A DNA stretch of 64,000 bases from Lotus japonicus (lineage: Eukaryota > Streptophyta > Magnoliopsida > Fabales > Fabaceae), in NCBI RefSeq assembly GCF_012489685.1, contig NC_080042.1, positions 82,274,983-82,338,982 of the forward strand. Direction: 5' to 3'. The notes beneath the pieces were generated by a model. It saw only the letters and a list, made by a program, of their open reading frames with translations. It did not search any database and was not told where the DNA came from. The number at the start of each line of letters is the position of its first letter. Positions within the stretch are counted from its first letter, which is position 1. The translations under genes and the position numbers were made by a program. This document shows, one piece after another, positions 10,905-23,729 of this stretch.

Positions 10905-11702
10905 CAGAGACGGACGCACCTATTTTTCCGATGTATCGAAAAAAGAGACGGACGCACCTTAAGCCATGTGGGGTCAAATGCCCCCACGTGATTTCCAATT
11001 TTATTCATACTTAACATATAGTACTATATAACTGATTCAATGCTTAATTGCCCCAATAAAGAGAAATGCCCCCATGACAATTAGTGTAAAAAAAGTGCCC
11101 CCACGAGTTTGAATTTGTATTGTTACGGTCAGTACTCAGTGTCAATAAATGCTCAGAATTTATCAACTTATGTTTTTAATATTTTAATTTATCTGTTTGT
11201 GTCTTACACCAAAGAACAATTTTTTCTTCTTTCCTTTACTTTTTCCTTTCAACAGTATATATTCTTAAAAAAAAAACCACCCTCTCTTCATTTAATTTAT
11301 TTCACTCCTACTTCTTCGTAGAATTTGTTTAGTTCATGTTATGGTAGTGTTTGAGACCATATATTTCTTTAAAAATGTATTTATAATTTTTCAGTTGTTG
11401 GTATATTATCTTTTATGTTTTATGAGAAATGCAGGATTCTATCACTATAAAATTAATCATTGTTATGTTAATTTTTAACTCCAGTAATTGAAAATAAATA
11501 GAAAAAGACGTATTTTATATTTATATTAAGAATGAAAAACTTATATGATAAATTTATAAAATCAATTTAAAAACTTATAAGAAATAATAATGATATATAT
11601 ATAAATTTTTAATTAATTATTGTTGTTGTTAGATTTTTTTAGTGTTATAAATTTACATGTATATATTGCCCCCATGAACTAAAATTTCTGGATCCGTCAC
11701 TG
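10905..11702. mobile_element. hAT-like non-autonomous element with 8-bp TSD
   Basis: The left end is CAGAGACGGACGCACC and the right end reverse-complements to CAGTGACGGATCCAG. Both fit the CAGNG-type ends of hAT elements. A perfect 8-base duplication ATTTGTAG flanks it at 10897-10904 and 11703-11710. The phrase TGCCCCCA recurs inside (about 10979, 11067, 11096, 11668). There is no transposase frame. A short terminal piece (GAGACGGACGCACCT) is repeated at about 10946, so the left end is partly duplicated. Confidence 0.85.
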
Positions 11703-11710
11703 ATTTGTAG

Positions 11711-12890
11711 TCGTGACGTATCTGCCACTGAATTCCTGATAAAAACATTTGTGATCCAAATGAAGAGAGAAACTGAAACTAAAATTCAACCACTTGAGAA
11801 GAAACTGAGACTCCGATATAATTAATTTCAGAAACCTTCCACTTGCAAATTGGGAGTGAGCTTATTATGCTCTTACCATTCTATAACGTTACTCGTACCC
11901 AAGTTGCATGTCACTGAAAATGAATGAATATGACATTGCTACCCCTCTTGTCCTAATAGGTCCTACACTTCACGTGCCCTGTACAGCTTATTCGTAATTC
12001 AAGGGACCCCATTTTCATTTCACCACATTTTGCAGCCATTGCTAATAACCAATGACATTAGTATAGTTTCTTGCTAGCCTACAAGGGAATTGTTGGTTCA
12101 TTTGATTTATCTTAAATTAGATTTTAGATTCAATTAAGTATTGTGTGTAGAAAAGCCTCAGGTGTTTAACTCAGCTCGCACGATTGATTTGCCTTCTACG
12201 TACATCAAATTGGTTGATAGGCTTGGACATTTGACTTCTTGGAATGACGATGGTCACTTGCAAAAGAAGCTTTGAAGCTCAAGTTAGTTTAGAATTTGAG
12301 TAGAGTAACTTGATATATAAAGTGTGCATATGTTAAGTGTGGCGGCTAACCTATATTTATAAGCAAAGTTATTACTTTAATAGTAATTTCATTTTATATG
12401 AATAGTCTTAGATATTCACGGAATGATTCTAGGAAATGAAATCATTATCTCTTAATTCAAAAGTGATATCAATTGCATTTTGGCCAAGCCAGCCTAGGCT
12501 ATTTCTATCCATGTGATTATTCGGTTGGGCCGAATAGGTTGGATCAAGGAAGGTTATTAGCTGGGCTGACTTGGTTTGAACTTAATGTGGAATGGGGAAA
12601 TATGGGATTGACCATAAATACGGGTCATACTAGAAGCGGTTGTGGTCGCAGACAAATGCAGAGTGATGCGGTCACGATGCTAGCTGATGCGACTCAAAAA
12701 CCCATTACGTTGCGGCTACAATTGCAGTTGTGATCTACGATTTGAAACCCTTAAAGACTAATTGATCAAGTATTCTCAACTCAAACAAGATTCTCATGGA
12801 CTCAACTAGTGAGAGATAATTTTTTTATAAAAAAAAACACTTTGCCTAAAATACCCTCCCATATATATGTTGTCCATATATGTTCGCCTT
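11711..12890. other. AT-rich spacer upstream of the small gene
   Basis: No gene is supportable. A GC-richer patch at about 12480-12740 carries an 86-codon open frame with no recognisable protein features and repeat-like wording, and I treat it as repeat-derived. The 3' part is the promoter of the small gene at 13032. Confidence 0.35.
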
Positions 12891-12893
12891 CTC

Positions 12894-12901
12894 TATATAA
12901 A
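12894..12901 (+). promoter_or_regulatory. TATA box of the small gene at 13032
   Basis: TATATAAA lies 131 bases upstream of the start codon. A leader rich in GAGAG and a CTCTCC tract follows, giving a likely start site around 12930 and a leader of about 100 bases. Confidence 0.7.
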
Positions 12902-13031
12902 GCCCCTAATCATTACAAATCTCAATTAGAATTTGAAAAGAGTGAGTGAGTGAGAGAGAGGGCACTCTCCTTAAGCTCCACAAATCTTCTAGCCTTCCTA
13001 ATTAATTTAGCACTACCCCTACATTCCACAT

Positions 13032-13442
13032 ATGGCTTCAGTGCAACTTGTTAGCGATGTAAGGTGCCAGAGTCTAATACACTGCGCAGCTTCTTATGGA
13101 GAAAGAGGCAGCGTTCTGTCACTGTCTCATCGCCGGAACCACGGCTACCGCAGAATCAGCAACTGCGGCGGTGGCGGCGTATGCACTGAAGGAAACTTCA
13201 AAGAACACAACAACATTATGGAACAGGGAAAGGATGCAAAACACAGCACCACAAAGCTGGGTCGACGACAGAAGCTCCGAAGGTTGGGGTTCTCGTACTT
13301 GGCATCATCTTTTCTTTACATGTTAACAAAGGTTAAAGCCTTGTACAATGGTTTTCCCAGTAGTGGTGGTGGTGAATCAAGAATGGGAATTGAAGCACCA
13401 AAGGCAGAGGCTTATTTCTCTGTTCCTGTTCTTCCTAATTAA
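13032..13442 (+). CDS. small uncharacterised protein, 136 aa
   Basis: An open frame with a good plant start context (CATATGGCTTC), a TATA box at the right distance and a plausible 3' UTR. I do not recognise the product. Visible features are a Gly-rich patch near residue 46 to 51, a basic patch (GRRQKLRR, about 77 to 84), then a hydrophobic aromatic stretch (LGFSYLASSFLYMLTKV, about 85 to 101) that could be a membrane or amphipathic helix, and a short conserved-looking tail ending SVPVLPN. No signal peptide is evident. An overlapping 76-codon frame (13096-13326) is judged a shadow. That it is a real gene is inferred from promoter, context and composition. Confidence 0.7.
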   Translation: MASVQLVSDVRCQSLIHCAASYGERGSVLSLSHRRNHGYRRISNCGGGGVCTEGNFKEHNNIMEQGKDAKHSTTKLGRRQKLRRLGFSYLASSFLYMLTKVKALYNGFPSSGGGESRMGIEAPKAEAYFSVPVLPN

Positions 13443-13903
13443 CACAAGCTCCTTCTCTATATCTGGATATATATATATTAAAACCGTACAAATTTAGGGG
13501 CTGCATGTTTGTAATATTGTCTAGTCCAGAAGTATATGATCAATGGTGTTTATATTATTAGATTATAGCATGTACTTTGTAATTAAGACCCTCCTTGGAG
13601 AGGTTAAATTCTAGCTTATTGAGATAATTATTTAGTTGTAATTTCACCCTATGAAATATGAAAAATTGTATTCATGGAAAAGTTAATTGAAGGAGTTTCT
13701 GGAAAAATTGAAGTTCTCCAACTTAAGTGTATATTTTCAATACTTTCTCTTATATATCTCATTTCCCTCCACCTTCTTTTCTTATCTCTCTTCTATTGTT
13801 AATTATTCCATAATATCATCTATATCTCTGATTTCTTTCTTTTCTTGTTATATCTCACACGTTTAAGTGTGTTTCAAGTGTCAATAGGACATTATTCTTT
13901 CAA

Positions 13904-13954
<51 letters not shown>

Positions 13955-16600
13955 TGAAAGCTATTGTCTAAGAGTATATATTATAATAAATTTATTTGAA
14001 AGAAAAAATATCCATGTGAACACATCTTAAAAATGCTGCCTCTAAAGAAAACTGTCTCTAATATACTGCCTACAAAGCATTAGAAACGGATCCTTTCAAT
14101 GGAAAGAAAACTTGACCATGTTAACAGATTATCTCATCTCACTCTCACCATTAATTTCCGTCTCTTAATAATTGAAGAAATAAAATAAAATAAAATCAAT
14201 AGTTATATTGTGAAAATTAATGTAGTCAAGTTTTGTTTATAATTGAGAGGGTGTTGATACGTAATGATCAGTACTTGAGTAATATGAGAAAAAAAAAAGG
14301 AGGATAAAAAGAAAAGGAAAAAGTGTTGAAAATAGGATGAAAAGAAGAGTAGTGTGTGTATCAAATTTGTTTTCTTTTGGTACAGACTACCTATTCAGAT
14401 TGGCAAACGCATTCCAGAACATTCAGATGTTTAAATTTAGATGAGATTATATCCCACGTATTTTCCATTTTTGTTAAAATGGATTTTCTTGGATAGAAAA
14501 GAATAATCCAGAGCTCAAATGAAATTAGTACGTGCCAGAGTATACGAGTCATGTATTTTTTGTGGAGTTTTCTGGCGGAGCCTTAGGTTGTCAAATTTCT
14601 CTGAAATAATTTATCTTTTATGAGAATGAAACTGTAAAAAAAGGTTTTAACCTCATTATCAAAAAAAAAAGGTTTAACCTCATTATCGAAAAAAAAAGGT
14701 TTAAACTTAACCTAACCCTGCACAGTACCCACTACCTTGCAATTAACTTGCAGTACTAGTAGTGGTCCCGAACATGAAACAAAATGCTTCCATTACTGTG
14801 TGTGTCAATTCATCAGGGCCCTGCTGCAGTACTCTAACAAAAAGACGTGACAGTAACATGACCTCAGGATCACTTAATAGAAAGAAGAGAGCCATTCAAC
14901 AACTAATGGTGATGAAGAGCAAAAAGTTATGGATCAACAACTGAGATTTCCAGATGCCACAGCTAGAATAACAAAATATGTGAATATTTTGGTTGAAGAA
15001 AGAAAATGCAATTGAAAAAATCAAAAAATAGAGAGTAGAGAAAAGGGGCAGCTAATTTCATATGCACTGCATAGCTAATCTGTAACCATTGAAAATAATT
15101 TATTTCATTGCTGAATTTTATAATGATTGGGCAAAACTACAGTAAAGAAGATGGACTTTACTGAACTCCTGATATGTGCCTCTTCTAGGGGGGACCTTCT
15201 TGAAAAGGGTCAATACAGTACCTTCACCAAAGGGCTCGAAGGTTCACTCTACTATGGATGTCCATCAGGGAACTCATTCTGCAAAGTCTATGGACCACTG
15301 TCATGGCCCTTTTCTAAGGTTTGAAGTTTTCATTTTTTATGGCACTGTTCTGTGATATTTTCTAGAATGCTTGAAATTTTATTGGTAAGATGGGTTAAGG
15401 GTCCATTACTCCATTTGCTTAAAGTTTAATAGAACTAGTTTTGGTAAAACTATTTTAAAAATTATAATTTTAAAAAGAATGGATTTTCAGATATTATATT
15501 TGTATTTGAGAATAACAAAATAAAAATAAGCTTAAAACAAATACTTTTAGTTAGATTGTAAGGGAAAAATGTTTTTGAAGTATAGATACAGATATTTCTT
15601 GTGAGTTTCACACCTAAAATGAATTCTACTAAACTACAAAGTAAAAAACAAAATACAATTCATTTCCCTCAAAATTAAGTCTACATACAGCAGACTTAAT
15701 TTTGTTGATCAAAAAAATTCTACCCAAAGAATCTATCTATTCTACAATTTGATTTGGATAAATGATAAATTCTTCAAACTCAATTTTGCAGCTTATAAAA
15801 ATAGAAACTTGAGGAAAATAGAAAATGCTCTTTCGACTCCAAAGTGGTAAATTTATTTCCCCTGTCACACTAACACTACAAAAGAACATCTATTGAATTT
15901 AGCAACTATATAAACTGGATTGTGTTATCAATTATCACCGTCCGTACATAAAAAAGTAATACTAGGAGTAGCATATAGTAATAGGAAAAAAAGAGTGATA
16001 CATAAAGTCTAAAAATAATTGGCAATGAACACTTATTTCTTGAATCAACTGGTTAGTGTTAAACTGCTAGTCGTTATCATGATCATAAAATCCCTCACGG
16101 GTCAATTTTAGAATATGGACCACGTACCATCTAAATATAATAGTGACAAGAGTAATCTTTTTTACTAGAGGGCCCCCAGTTAGCTTCATAATGGCATAGA
16201 AGAGCAATATCTGAAAACCAAAGTTGATCACTTCACTTTCACCAAAATAGATTTTTTCCCTATTTTCCTTTGGACTAAAAAATGCTTATGTTTCCTGTCC
16301 ATAAACAATACAAAGTAAAGTACATTGTCTAAAATGAGGAATATCAAATAAGTGATCAAAATCAAAGAATAATAACTCTTGAAACTGTCAAATTTGAGAA
16401 TATAACCATGCTCTTTCTTCAACAAGACTCAGCTGCAACTTTATCAGGGGTAAGAAGTCAAACCTTTGAAATTTTTGTCATGAAACAAAACCTCCTACAC
16501 AGTGTTTGATTCTTGTTTTGCCATCTTGCTAAGCCTTGCTCTCATCTTAAGATTCACAACGGGGAAGGAGATGGAACATGAAAAACCCCTGAGAACTCAA
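13443..16600. other. AT-rich spacer between the small gene and the CCR4-like gene
   Basis: Contains the 3' UTR of the small gene, a TA microsatellite, and unremarkable AT-rich DNA. Near 14640-14705 the phrase AAAAAAAGGTTTAACC is repeated three times in a row. No gene is supportable. Small open frames near 14762 and 15127 have no recognisable domain. The 3' UTR of the CCR4-like gene occupies the right end. Confidence 0.35.
13908..13951 (+). repeat. (TA)n microsatellite
   Basis: About 22 uninterrupted AT dinucleotides. Confidence 0.97.
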
Positions 16601-16625
16601 AATAGCTCTTGGCATACAAGAATGT

Positions 16626-19600
16626 TCATTCCTTGATGATTTCAAATTCAGCACCAATTGGTAGATGATCACTTGGATGACTGAAATTTGGAAGTCCACC
16701 AGCAATATCAGTTGCGTCGGAGTCTGGAAGCTCAAGATAACTAATTGGTTTAATGTGGTCAGAGGGGCAAAACAATATGTGATCGAGTGTTCCGGTGAAG
16801 CCGGGTGTGTAGTTTGTAAATGGTGGCTCTCCTCTAGTAGAAGCATAGGCACTACATAAGGGAATTGGAGCCTTCTCTATACAGTCAGGCAACAGACCTG
16901 ATGAAGGATTACCTGATATGAGGCACTGATATACCTGCAAAAAATGGGTGATTCAATAGATTAGTAAATCATTGCACAAAATACAGCTCAAATTTCAAAA
17001 GCACGCCTGAAGCTACATACAAGTGCTCAAGCATGACTCGAACAATGTTGATGAACCAATTGATACAAGAAAAGAGCAATCTATAATATAAATTCCTCAT
17101 GGTATTGCACTGTTTATCCTTGTTCTAATTAAAAACTCCCAAAAGCTGGTATATTTTATATTCTACAATATCTTTTGATGGATTAAATTGGTTTAGCTAA
17201 TTATACATAGAATTTTATATTTTCTTTGTAAAGTGTAAACAAAAATTAAACAGCTCTTTAGTAACTCTTGTCAATATACAGTTGTGTAGTGTGTACAGGA
17301 TGATCATTTCATGGAATTTGAAAAACAATTACTAGTTCCGTTTGGCTATCAAATAGAAAATTTATATGCATCTCCACCATGTGAAATCTCTAGTCACATT
17401 TTGCCATTTCCCTTCCCAGCAACTAAGATATTGTAATTAATTAATTATACATCGATTTTTTTGGAATAAGAATACTATTCCAATTTCAGAGGATTAATAG
17501 CAGGTTTATGCATCATGCAGGATTTATGAGGGATAAAACTAACTCTGCAATAGGAATAACTTCAACAGAGCACCTCACATTAAGCACCAAGGCAAGAGTC
17601 AGGCAAGATATGAACATGACAAAGGCGGAGGGAAAACAGAATCTTCAAAAACGGCCAGTTAAGATTCTACAAATGCTAGATACCTTATCTCCTGGCGTAG
17701 AATTGAAGTCACCAGCCACAATGACCTCAGGCATGCATTCGTATCTTTCTGATACCAGGGTTTTAAATTGTGCTAAGCGAGATAGAAGATAATTAGCTTG
17801 TGCAAGCTTGACATCAGCCCACTCAGGATCCCTGGAGCAGAAATTCATATGAAATTTATAAATATTCTACCATTAAGCAAACTCGTGCTCACATAACTAA
17901 ATCCACATTAAGACAAAATTTCATTGAAAGTTAACAAACTAAGAAATAAATTTTTAAAAAAAAGGCAGAAGTCCCTCACACATAGAAGTCACTTCATTAC
18001 CAATAAAGATGTGTGTTGGCCACAATAACAACAGGATGAGACGGATCTTTGAATTTGAATGCAGCCAGAATTCCAACACAATCACGCTTTAGCCTCACAC
18101 GAGGATCATTGGGATCTCCACGATCTTCTTTACCGGATTTAGGTCCTGCATCAGACAACCAGTTAATGAAGTAGCATGCTCTGAAGTCTGTGTTGGCATT
18201 CATGTAACAACATTTTCTAACATCCTGTGCTGAAACGATAAATCCAGGCAAAGATAACAGAACCACGCACCCCACCCTTAAAAGAACAGAACAAAAGAAA
18301 ATAAATCCATGGACGGAAAGCAGGGGGACACTGCAGCAACAGAAATGAAGAGGCACTATAAAGTTTTGGTTCCACCAGTTTATGAGTAAATATATAACAA
18401 CAAAACAGTAGCTCAAAATTCAATCTATGGCAACCCTTAACATGAATAATGAAATATAGATGTCAAAAATAATTCTTTGATTTCACCCTGCATTTACCAT
18501 TTTTGGGTGGAACATTCTTTCTTTTATCTGGCTGGACTGTCTGGACATTGCTGGGTTCATCATTATCTGAAGAACTCCCATCTTGAATTGACTTCACGAG
18601 ATCATTGTATTCGATTTTCTCCTCCAAGACCAACTCTGCACTAAACAGCACAAGGTACGGATCAATCTAAATAAAGGTTATTTGAGATAATAAGGACCGA
18701 AAGAGCATCAATTAAGATAATAAATAGTTATAATTCAACGATTGGATAGACAAGAATCACATGCTATCTGAAGTTATGAATTTTATAAAAGTACTAGATA
18801 AAGTCTTGCACTGCATCAACAATTTAACCCGTGTGTTTGACTTATATTTCATCATAAGTCCAACAATGAATTATAACCATTGGTGATGGGGCTCTAAATA
18901 TAGTTTGACTTATAGTTTTCCTTGATTTCCCTCTACCTTTAACCATTGGACTATCCTCCGTCTGGTTTAATCTACTTACCAATGCTCCTATAAAAATTCT
19001 CCACATGTAGTCGAACAGCCTAAAACAAGACCCTGTCATCTTTTCTACAATGGGAGCTACCCAACTTTCTAATGATTGTGTTCCAATCTTCTCCTATCTT
19101 TCATAATCACTTGTTCAACGTAACATTAACAATCTCTAAGACATTGAGCTTATTTTCTTGTCGGCTTCTTACTGCCCAACATTTAGTCTCGTTCTGTATT
19201 CCCAGCCTTCAGGGCCTTAAAACTGTACCGTGAAGTTTTCCTTTAAGCTCGAGTGTTACTTTTCTATCAAAAATCACACACGAAGCATCATTCATTTCAT
19301 CGACCTACTTGGATCCTATGATTAACAGCTCCTTCTATCTCTCAATTATTTTGTGTTAGAGACCAAAAGCACTTAATCCAAGAGATTTGTGTTACTATAT
19401 GTTCTCCAGTTTTCATCTCTAAGCTAATACTTGTGTCTCTTGCTAAACTTGCACTCCATATATTCCCTTTTACTTTTACTTTGGTGGAAGCCAAGTGTTT
19501 CCAAGGCTTGTCTCTATATTTCTAACTTCACATTTATTTCTTCTCTCAACTCTCCAACTAAGATTATATTATCAGTAAAAAGTGTAAACTATAGCACCGC

Positions 19601-20350
19601 TCTTGTCCGTGTTCAATAAACAGTTAAACACGTCTAGAACTATGATTAAAAAGATTAGGGACCAAAGTTAACCGGACCCCTCGATGCACACTCATAGTTA
19701 TAGGGGGAAAATGTTTCAACGTTCAACTACAAAACTAATAAAACACATGCTTTTGACCCTTGGATTCGCAACGTTACTCTAATTCTCTCCAACTCTCTCC
19801 ATGTATCCATGAGCAATATCCAAGTTACTAACCAAACTCTAGGCAAAATTTATACTATAAACCGCTCATTGCATAACTAGGTTTAGCACAAACGTAGAAC
19901 ATACCGGTCATGCTTGTAAAACAAGCCGCATCCATCACGCTTCTGTCCATTCCTCTTCATATAAATAGAAGAATATCCTAAGGCCTGCATGCTCCCTTTG
20001 TAAAACTTATCAAACTCATCAACTTCCTGAAATAATTCACAGCAATAAGAACAATATCATTTGAATCTAAGTATCCAATAAACCGCAACGCAAGACAAAC
20101 CTGCAGGCAGAAAAAATCAGCTCCCAAGCCCTTAAGAACTTCTAAAATCGAATTCGAACGGTGCTTCCACCTGCATTGAGCAAAAATCAACAACAGTAAA
20201 AATCAAATTACAGATTCAAATTTCACAAACTTCATTCAAAACTCGAAATGCAAACGCGGCACATTACTTGAGAGACGCTGGAGGAGAGTATGGGAAAAAA
20301 GCGCTCTTCACATAAACCTACAAAAAGTTGTGAGTGATTAAAACCGTTAC

Positions 20351-20384
<34 letters not shown>

Positions 20385-20547
20385 AAATCAGTTGGTTGAG
20401 AAATTAATTAGCATATACCTGAGCCAATATGTTATACGAGACGAGGCTAAATCTGAATCCATCAGGTTTAGTTCTGGAATGAATATCGGCGGCTTCTACA
20501 GAAATGAACTTGGGATGAACAATTGGTGGCGGCGATGATGAACTCAT
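16626..20547 (-). CDS. CCR4-type endonuclease/exonuclease/phosphatase protein (carbon catabolite repressor 4 homolog 4-like)
   Basis: Eight coding exons, minus strand: 20547-20419, 20317-20268, 20170-20101, 20026-19905, 18640-18498, 18145-18001, 17831-17684, 16934-16626. They total 1116 bases and give a 371-residue protein with all junctions in frame. The EEP nuclease fold is complete: VSYNILAQ, the metal-binding Glu in FCLQEVDEF, RDGCGLFYK, NTHLYWDPE, AGDFNSTPGD and the terminal SDHLPIGAEF. There is no LRR domain, so it is of the short plant CCR4-homolog type. By family it is an Mg-dependent 3'-5' nuclease, probably a deadenylase removing poly(A) tails. An acidic and Ser-rich insert with SDNDEP lies between the halves. 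The start is the ATG at 20547; a leader intron beginning near 20642 is possible. Confidence 0.92.
18842..19760 (-). mobile_element. decayed LINE reverse-transcriptase remnant in a CCR4-like intron
   Basis: The 1264-bp intron 18641-19904 holds frame-broken but readable pieces of a plant non-LTR retrotransposon, in the same orientation as the host gene. On the minus strand from right to left there are phrases matching the end of the RT region: a piece resembling SREE..RLETWR..LE..GF (around 19480-19560), then DRKVTLELKGKLHGTVLRP and TKCWAVRSRQENKL (around 19140-19270), then LVSRLNQTEDSP..KGRGKSRKTI (around 18900-18980). Many stops and shifts show it is old and dead. Exact ends are not visible. 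Confidence 0.7.
20351..20384 (+). repeat. (AGTT)n tetranucleotide repeat
   Basis: About eight units of AGTT, in the first coding intron of the CCR4-like gene. Confidence 0.95.
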
Positions 20548-20699
20548 CTTCCTCAATACGCTTCTTCAATAAATAAATCACTGAGAATGTGAATTAATTT
20601 AGTTTGAATGACATAAGATAAGCAAGATATACATGTAAGTACCTGGTGGTGAAAGAGGGCGAGAGAGGAAGCGCAGCTACAGCTTTTAGCATACTTCAG

Positions 20700-23600
20700 A
20701 GTGTCTGTTTCTGGATTTCTTCTATACGTTTGACCTTCTAGGCATAATCATCAAAAATAATAATAATAATAATAATAGTCTAATTTTTTTTTTTTCAATT
20801 CACTCTTTGGTTTATTGGGCTCTTTTGTCCAAATTTTTGGGCCATGTCCCCTTCACTGTTTTTTTGTCCAATTCTTTGGATCATTTCAACTTCAACCTTT
20901 TGACAAAAAGAAAAATCTTCAACCTTCAGATAAGAAAGAAAAAAAAAGGCTTCACACTTTGTTAGTTAACTTGATAATTGTTTGATAAAGTAAGTTTCAA
21001 TGATGAATTGATGATGATACATTTTGGTTTCTCAAGATGTCTGACAGCCAACAGGCATGAGATTTTGAAGATCACCTTAAATGGACAAATCTCCCTTAAT
21101 AAATGATTGTCTATACGCACCGCTTAGAAATTGAACTTTTAAATTAAATTAATAAAAAATTCAACTATATACTAATTGTCTTATGCCTTGTTGGTAAAAG
21201 GAAACCGTGAAATTTCCAATTTCAGTTAATGTGAGAAGGGGCAGGAGTAGGACTCTCAATTGTAAAAAGTGGTGAGATGGTGAAACTTAACCATGTCAAA
21301 AAAAATCCAATTGAGAGGATAGTTGAGGCCATATGACACCACATCCTCATAAGCAGTAGTTATTGTGGGGGCCAAAGAGGCCATATGGTTTGGTCAATTT
21401 CAACCAACGAAATGAGTGCGAAACAAACCGATAAAGCAGCCTAACCATTTCTCAAATCGTAATCCATAAGGTTCCACTTGCTTGCGTTTCAAACAAGTCT
21501 CCAAATTCCATTCAGAAAGGAGAAAGCAGGATAATATTCTTTTGTAGAATGCAAACAATCTCTGCAGTACTGCAGGCTTATCATTGCAGTGATCATCACT
21601 TTCAAACATTTTGGTGTTATATATATATATATCACGATTTTATCCATTTAAAATGTTAGATTCAGAATCAGGTGGTGCTTCTAATCAAATTATAACCAAT
21701 TATCCACTATCCATATTCCCTTTTAGTATCTACTCAATTATCTTTTATAAGGGACGGCCAAGGATACTTTGGGGCAAGGAGCATAATGGTCATATACTTA
21801 CATAATTGTGACAATTTGAAATAGCCCCAAGTCAAGTTGTGCCCGTGTAAAACTTACATATATACTATTTATGCTGGTTTTAAACCGCTAAATTATGTTC
21901 ATCGCTTGTTCATAAAATGCATGTGTCACATGAATTAATGTTTATTGTAGAAAAAAAACTTATACACAATATTTTTAACTTATACACAAATTAAAAGAGT
22001 TTATGTACAAATTAATTTTTGCGCATTAATAATATATTATAAATAATATGTGCAAAATGTTAACAATAAAAACATGGTTCATTGATGAACTAGTTTTAAC
22101 CTATATATTCCACCAAGAATTGTTCATGGAATAAATAGTAAATTCTAATGGAACGTATATGTAAAACTTTTTTACACCATAAGTACTATAAGTACCATAA
22201 GTGTGTAATCATTGATCTCTTTTTAGAATTGATTTTTTTGGTGTGTAGATCTTTATTTTCACATAAGAGATAGTCTATCTCTTATGAGATAATGCAACTT
22301 TGAAAGGGAAAAAATTAAAATTTATTTGATACATGATGGGTACCAAACACTTATCTCTACTCTGTAGTCCTCCTTAATGCTATAACATGCAGATGGTTAG
22401 CGTTGACATGATTAATTAGATGCATGCAAGTAGGCAATAAACGTGACATAAGGTGCAGTTGTTGGCTGCTCCTGATCACTAGTTCAGTTGCCAATTGAGT
22501 CTTAGCAAATTCAGCAATGACGTTAACTCTTCAAAGACAGTTTGCTAGGCTTACCATCATTATTAATTCCTCAATGACGTTTTGTGGTTTAGTTTCTGGT
22601 CCATGAAATGCTTCAGATCGATTTTATCCAAAGAATGTCCCTTTCAGATTTTCCATTTCATCAAATTCTGAATTTCCAGTTGTTCCATATTAATTAAATT
22701 TGGATCACATGCTCCATGCAATGCACTTCGCTTTTTCAGCTGCCAATATGTGGAGTATCGCGCATGGGTTGCCTAAATTTCTTATTCTCCCTTTATCTTT
22801 TCAGGACATTATCCTCCCTTTATTTTTTTCAAGATATGTTTGGTTTCAATTCTAAATATAGTAGATGTGGAATTATCTTCCTAAAAATTTTGTATTGCTT
22901 CAATTTTATGTAGATCACTAGCTACTAAACGTTGATCAGCTTGTATTTTCCGAATACACAATCAATATCAAGCGAATCGTTAAGTGCGGTTCATTTTTTC
23001 ATTTATCTCAACGCAAACTGGAAAATATAGATCTCATCCAATAAATAGAGAATAAAGAATTTACTATTTTTAAAAAAAATGATGGATTCGACTCTATAAA
23101 AGAACTTACAGATCGCTCACGAACATAAACCTGACTTCAACAGTGAGAATCAAGCACACAGAATATTGAAACGATCGAACTAGCCCGACCTTAAAAAGTG
23201 ATAATGGGTGGAAGGAAGATGAATGAAATAATAAATCTTTTGTTGTTTGAGTGATGAGAAGGGAAGAAAACTCACAGTGGCCCCCACTAAAAAAACTCTC
23301 CTCAATATGAAAAAACTCAAAAAATGAAGCTAAATGTGTTAAATTACTTAATCACCCCTTTAATTGCATTTATATTCACAAATATTTACAAAGGAAGGAA
23401 AATACATCAGCACTCACTCATTTTTATAACTTTCACTTATTTTAAATTATTTTTTATTTTAATATTTTTCTCTCAATCCAAAAATTTAGAAACCATCTCA
23501 TTTTTCATTTACATTTTTCTTTTTAAATTTCCTTTTATAATTTTTCCTCTTATTTTTACATCACCCTCCTAAAATTTTCCAAAGAAAAAATGAATGGTAA

Positions 23601-23700
23601 AATATTCTTTTTGGTATTTAGTGAATGTTTCATTCCATCTGTAAAACAATTGTTTGTCAATCTCAATAAATATCTTTTATGAAATCTTAACTTGTAATAT
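20700..23700. other. gene-poor AT-rich spacer
   Basis: The left end is the promoter of the CCR4-like gene, with a small TAA microsatellite near 20757-20776. I see no supportable gene. A 69-codon minus-strand frame near 21400-21609 is unrecognised. A perfect small hairpin is present at 22262-22286. Confidence 0.35.
22262..22286. repeat. perfect 11-bp-arm hairpin
   Basis: Arms CATAAGAGATA and TATCTCTTATG are separated by GTC. Too short for a typical miRNA precursor; probably a remnant of an inverted repeat. Confidence 0.6.
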
Positions 23701-23729
23701 GAGTATAAGGTTTACAGACTTAGTGATCA

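Noticed and set aside
12473..12733. 86-codon open frame in a GC-richer patch
   Set aside because: Looks like dispersed repeat sequence and has no protein-like features.
15127..15324. 65-codon open frame with a GC-richer stretch
   Set aside because: Its wording is somewhat protein-like, but no family, start context or neighbouring exon supports it.
21400..21609. 69-codon minus-strand frame
   Set aside because: No recognisable motif and surrounded by AT-rich spacer.
22262..22286. Hairpin as a microRNA precursor
   Set aside because: Arms are only 11 bases with a 3-base loop, far too short for a plant miRNA foldback.
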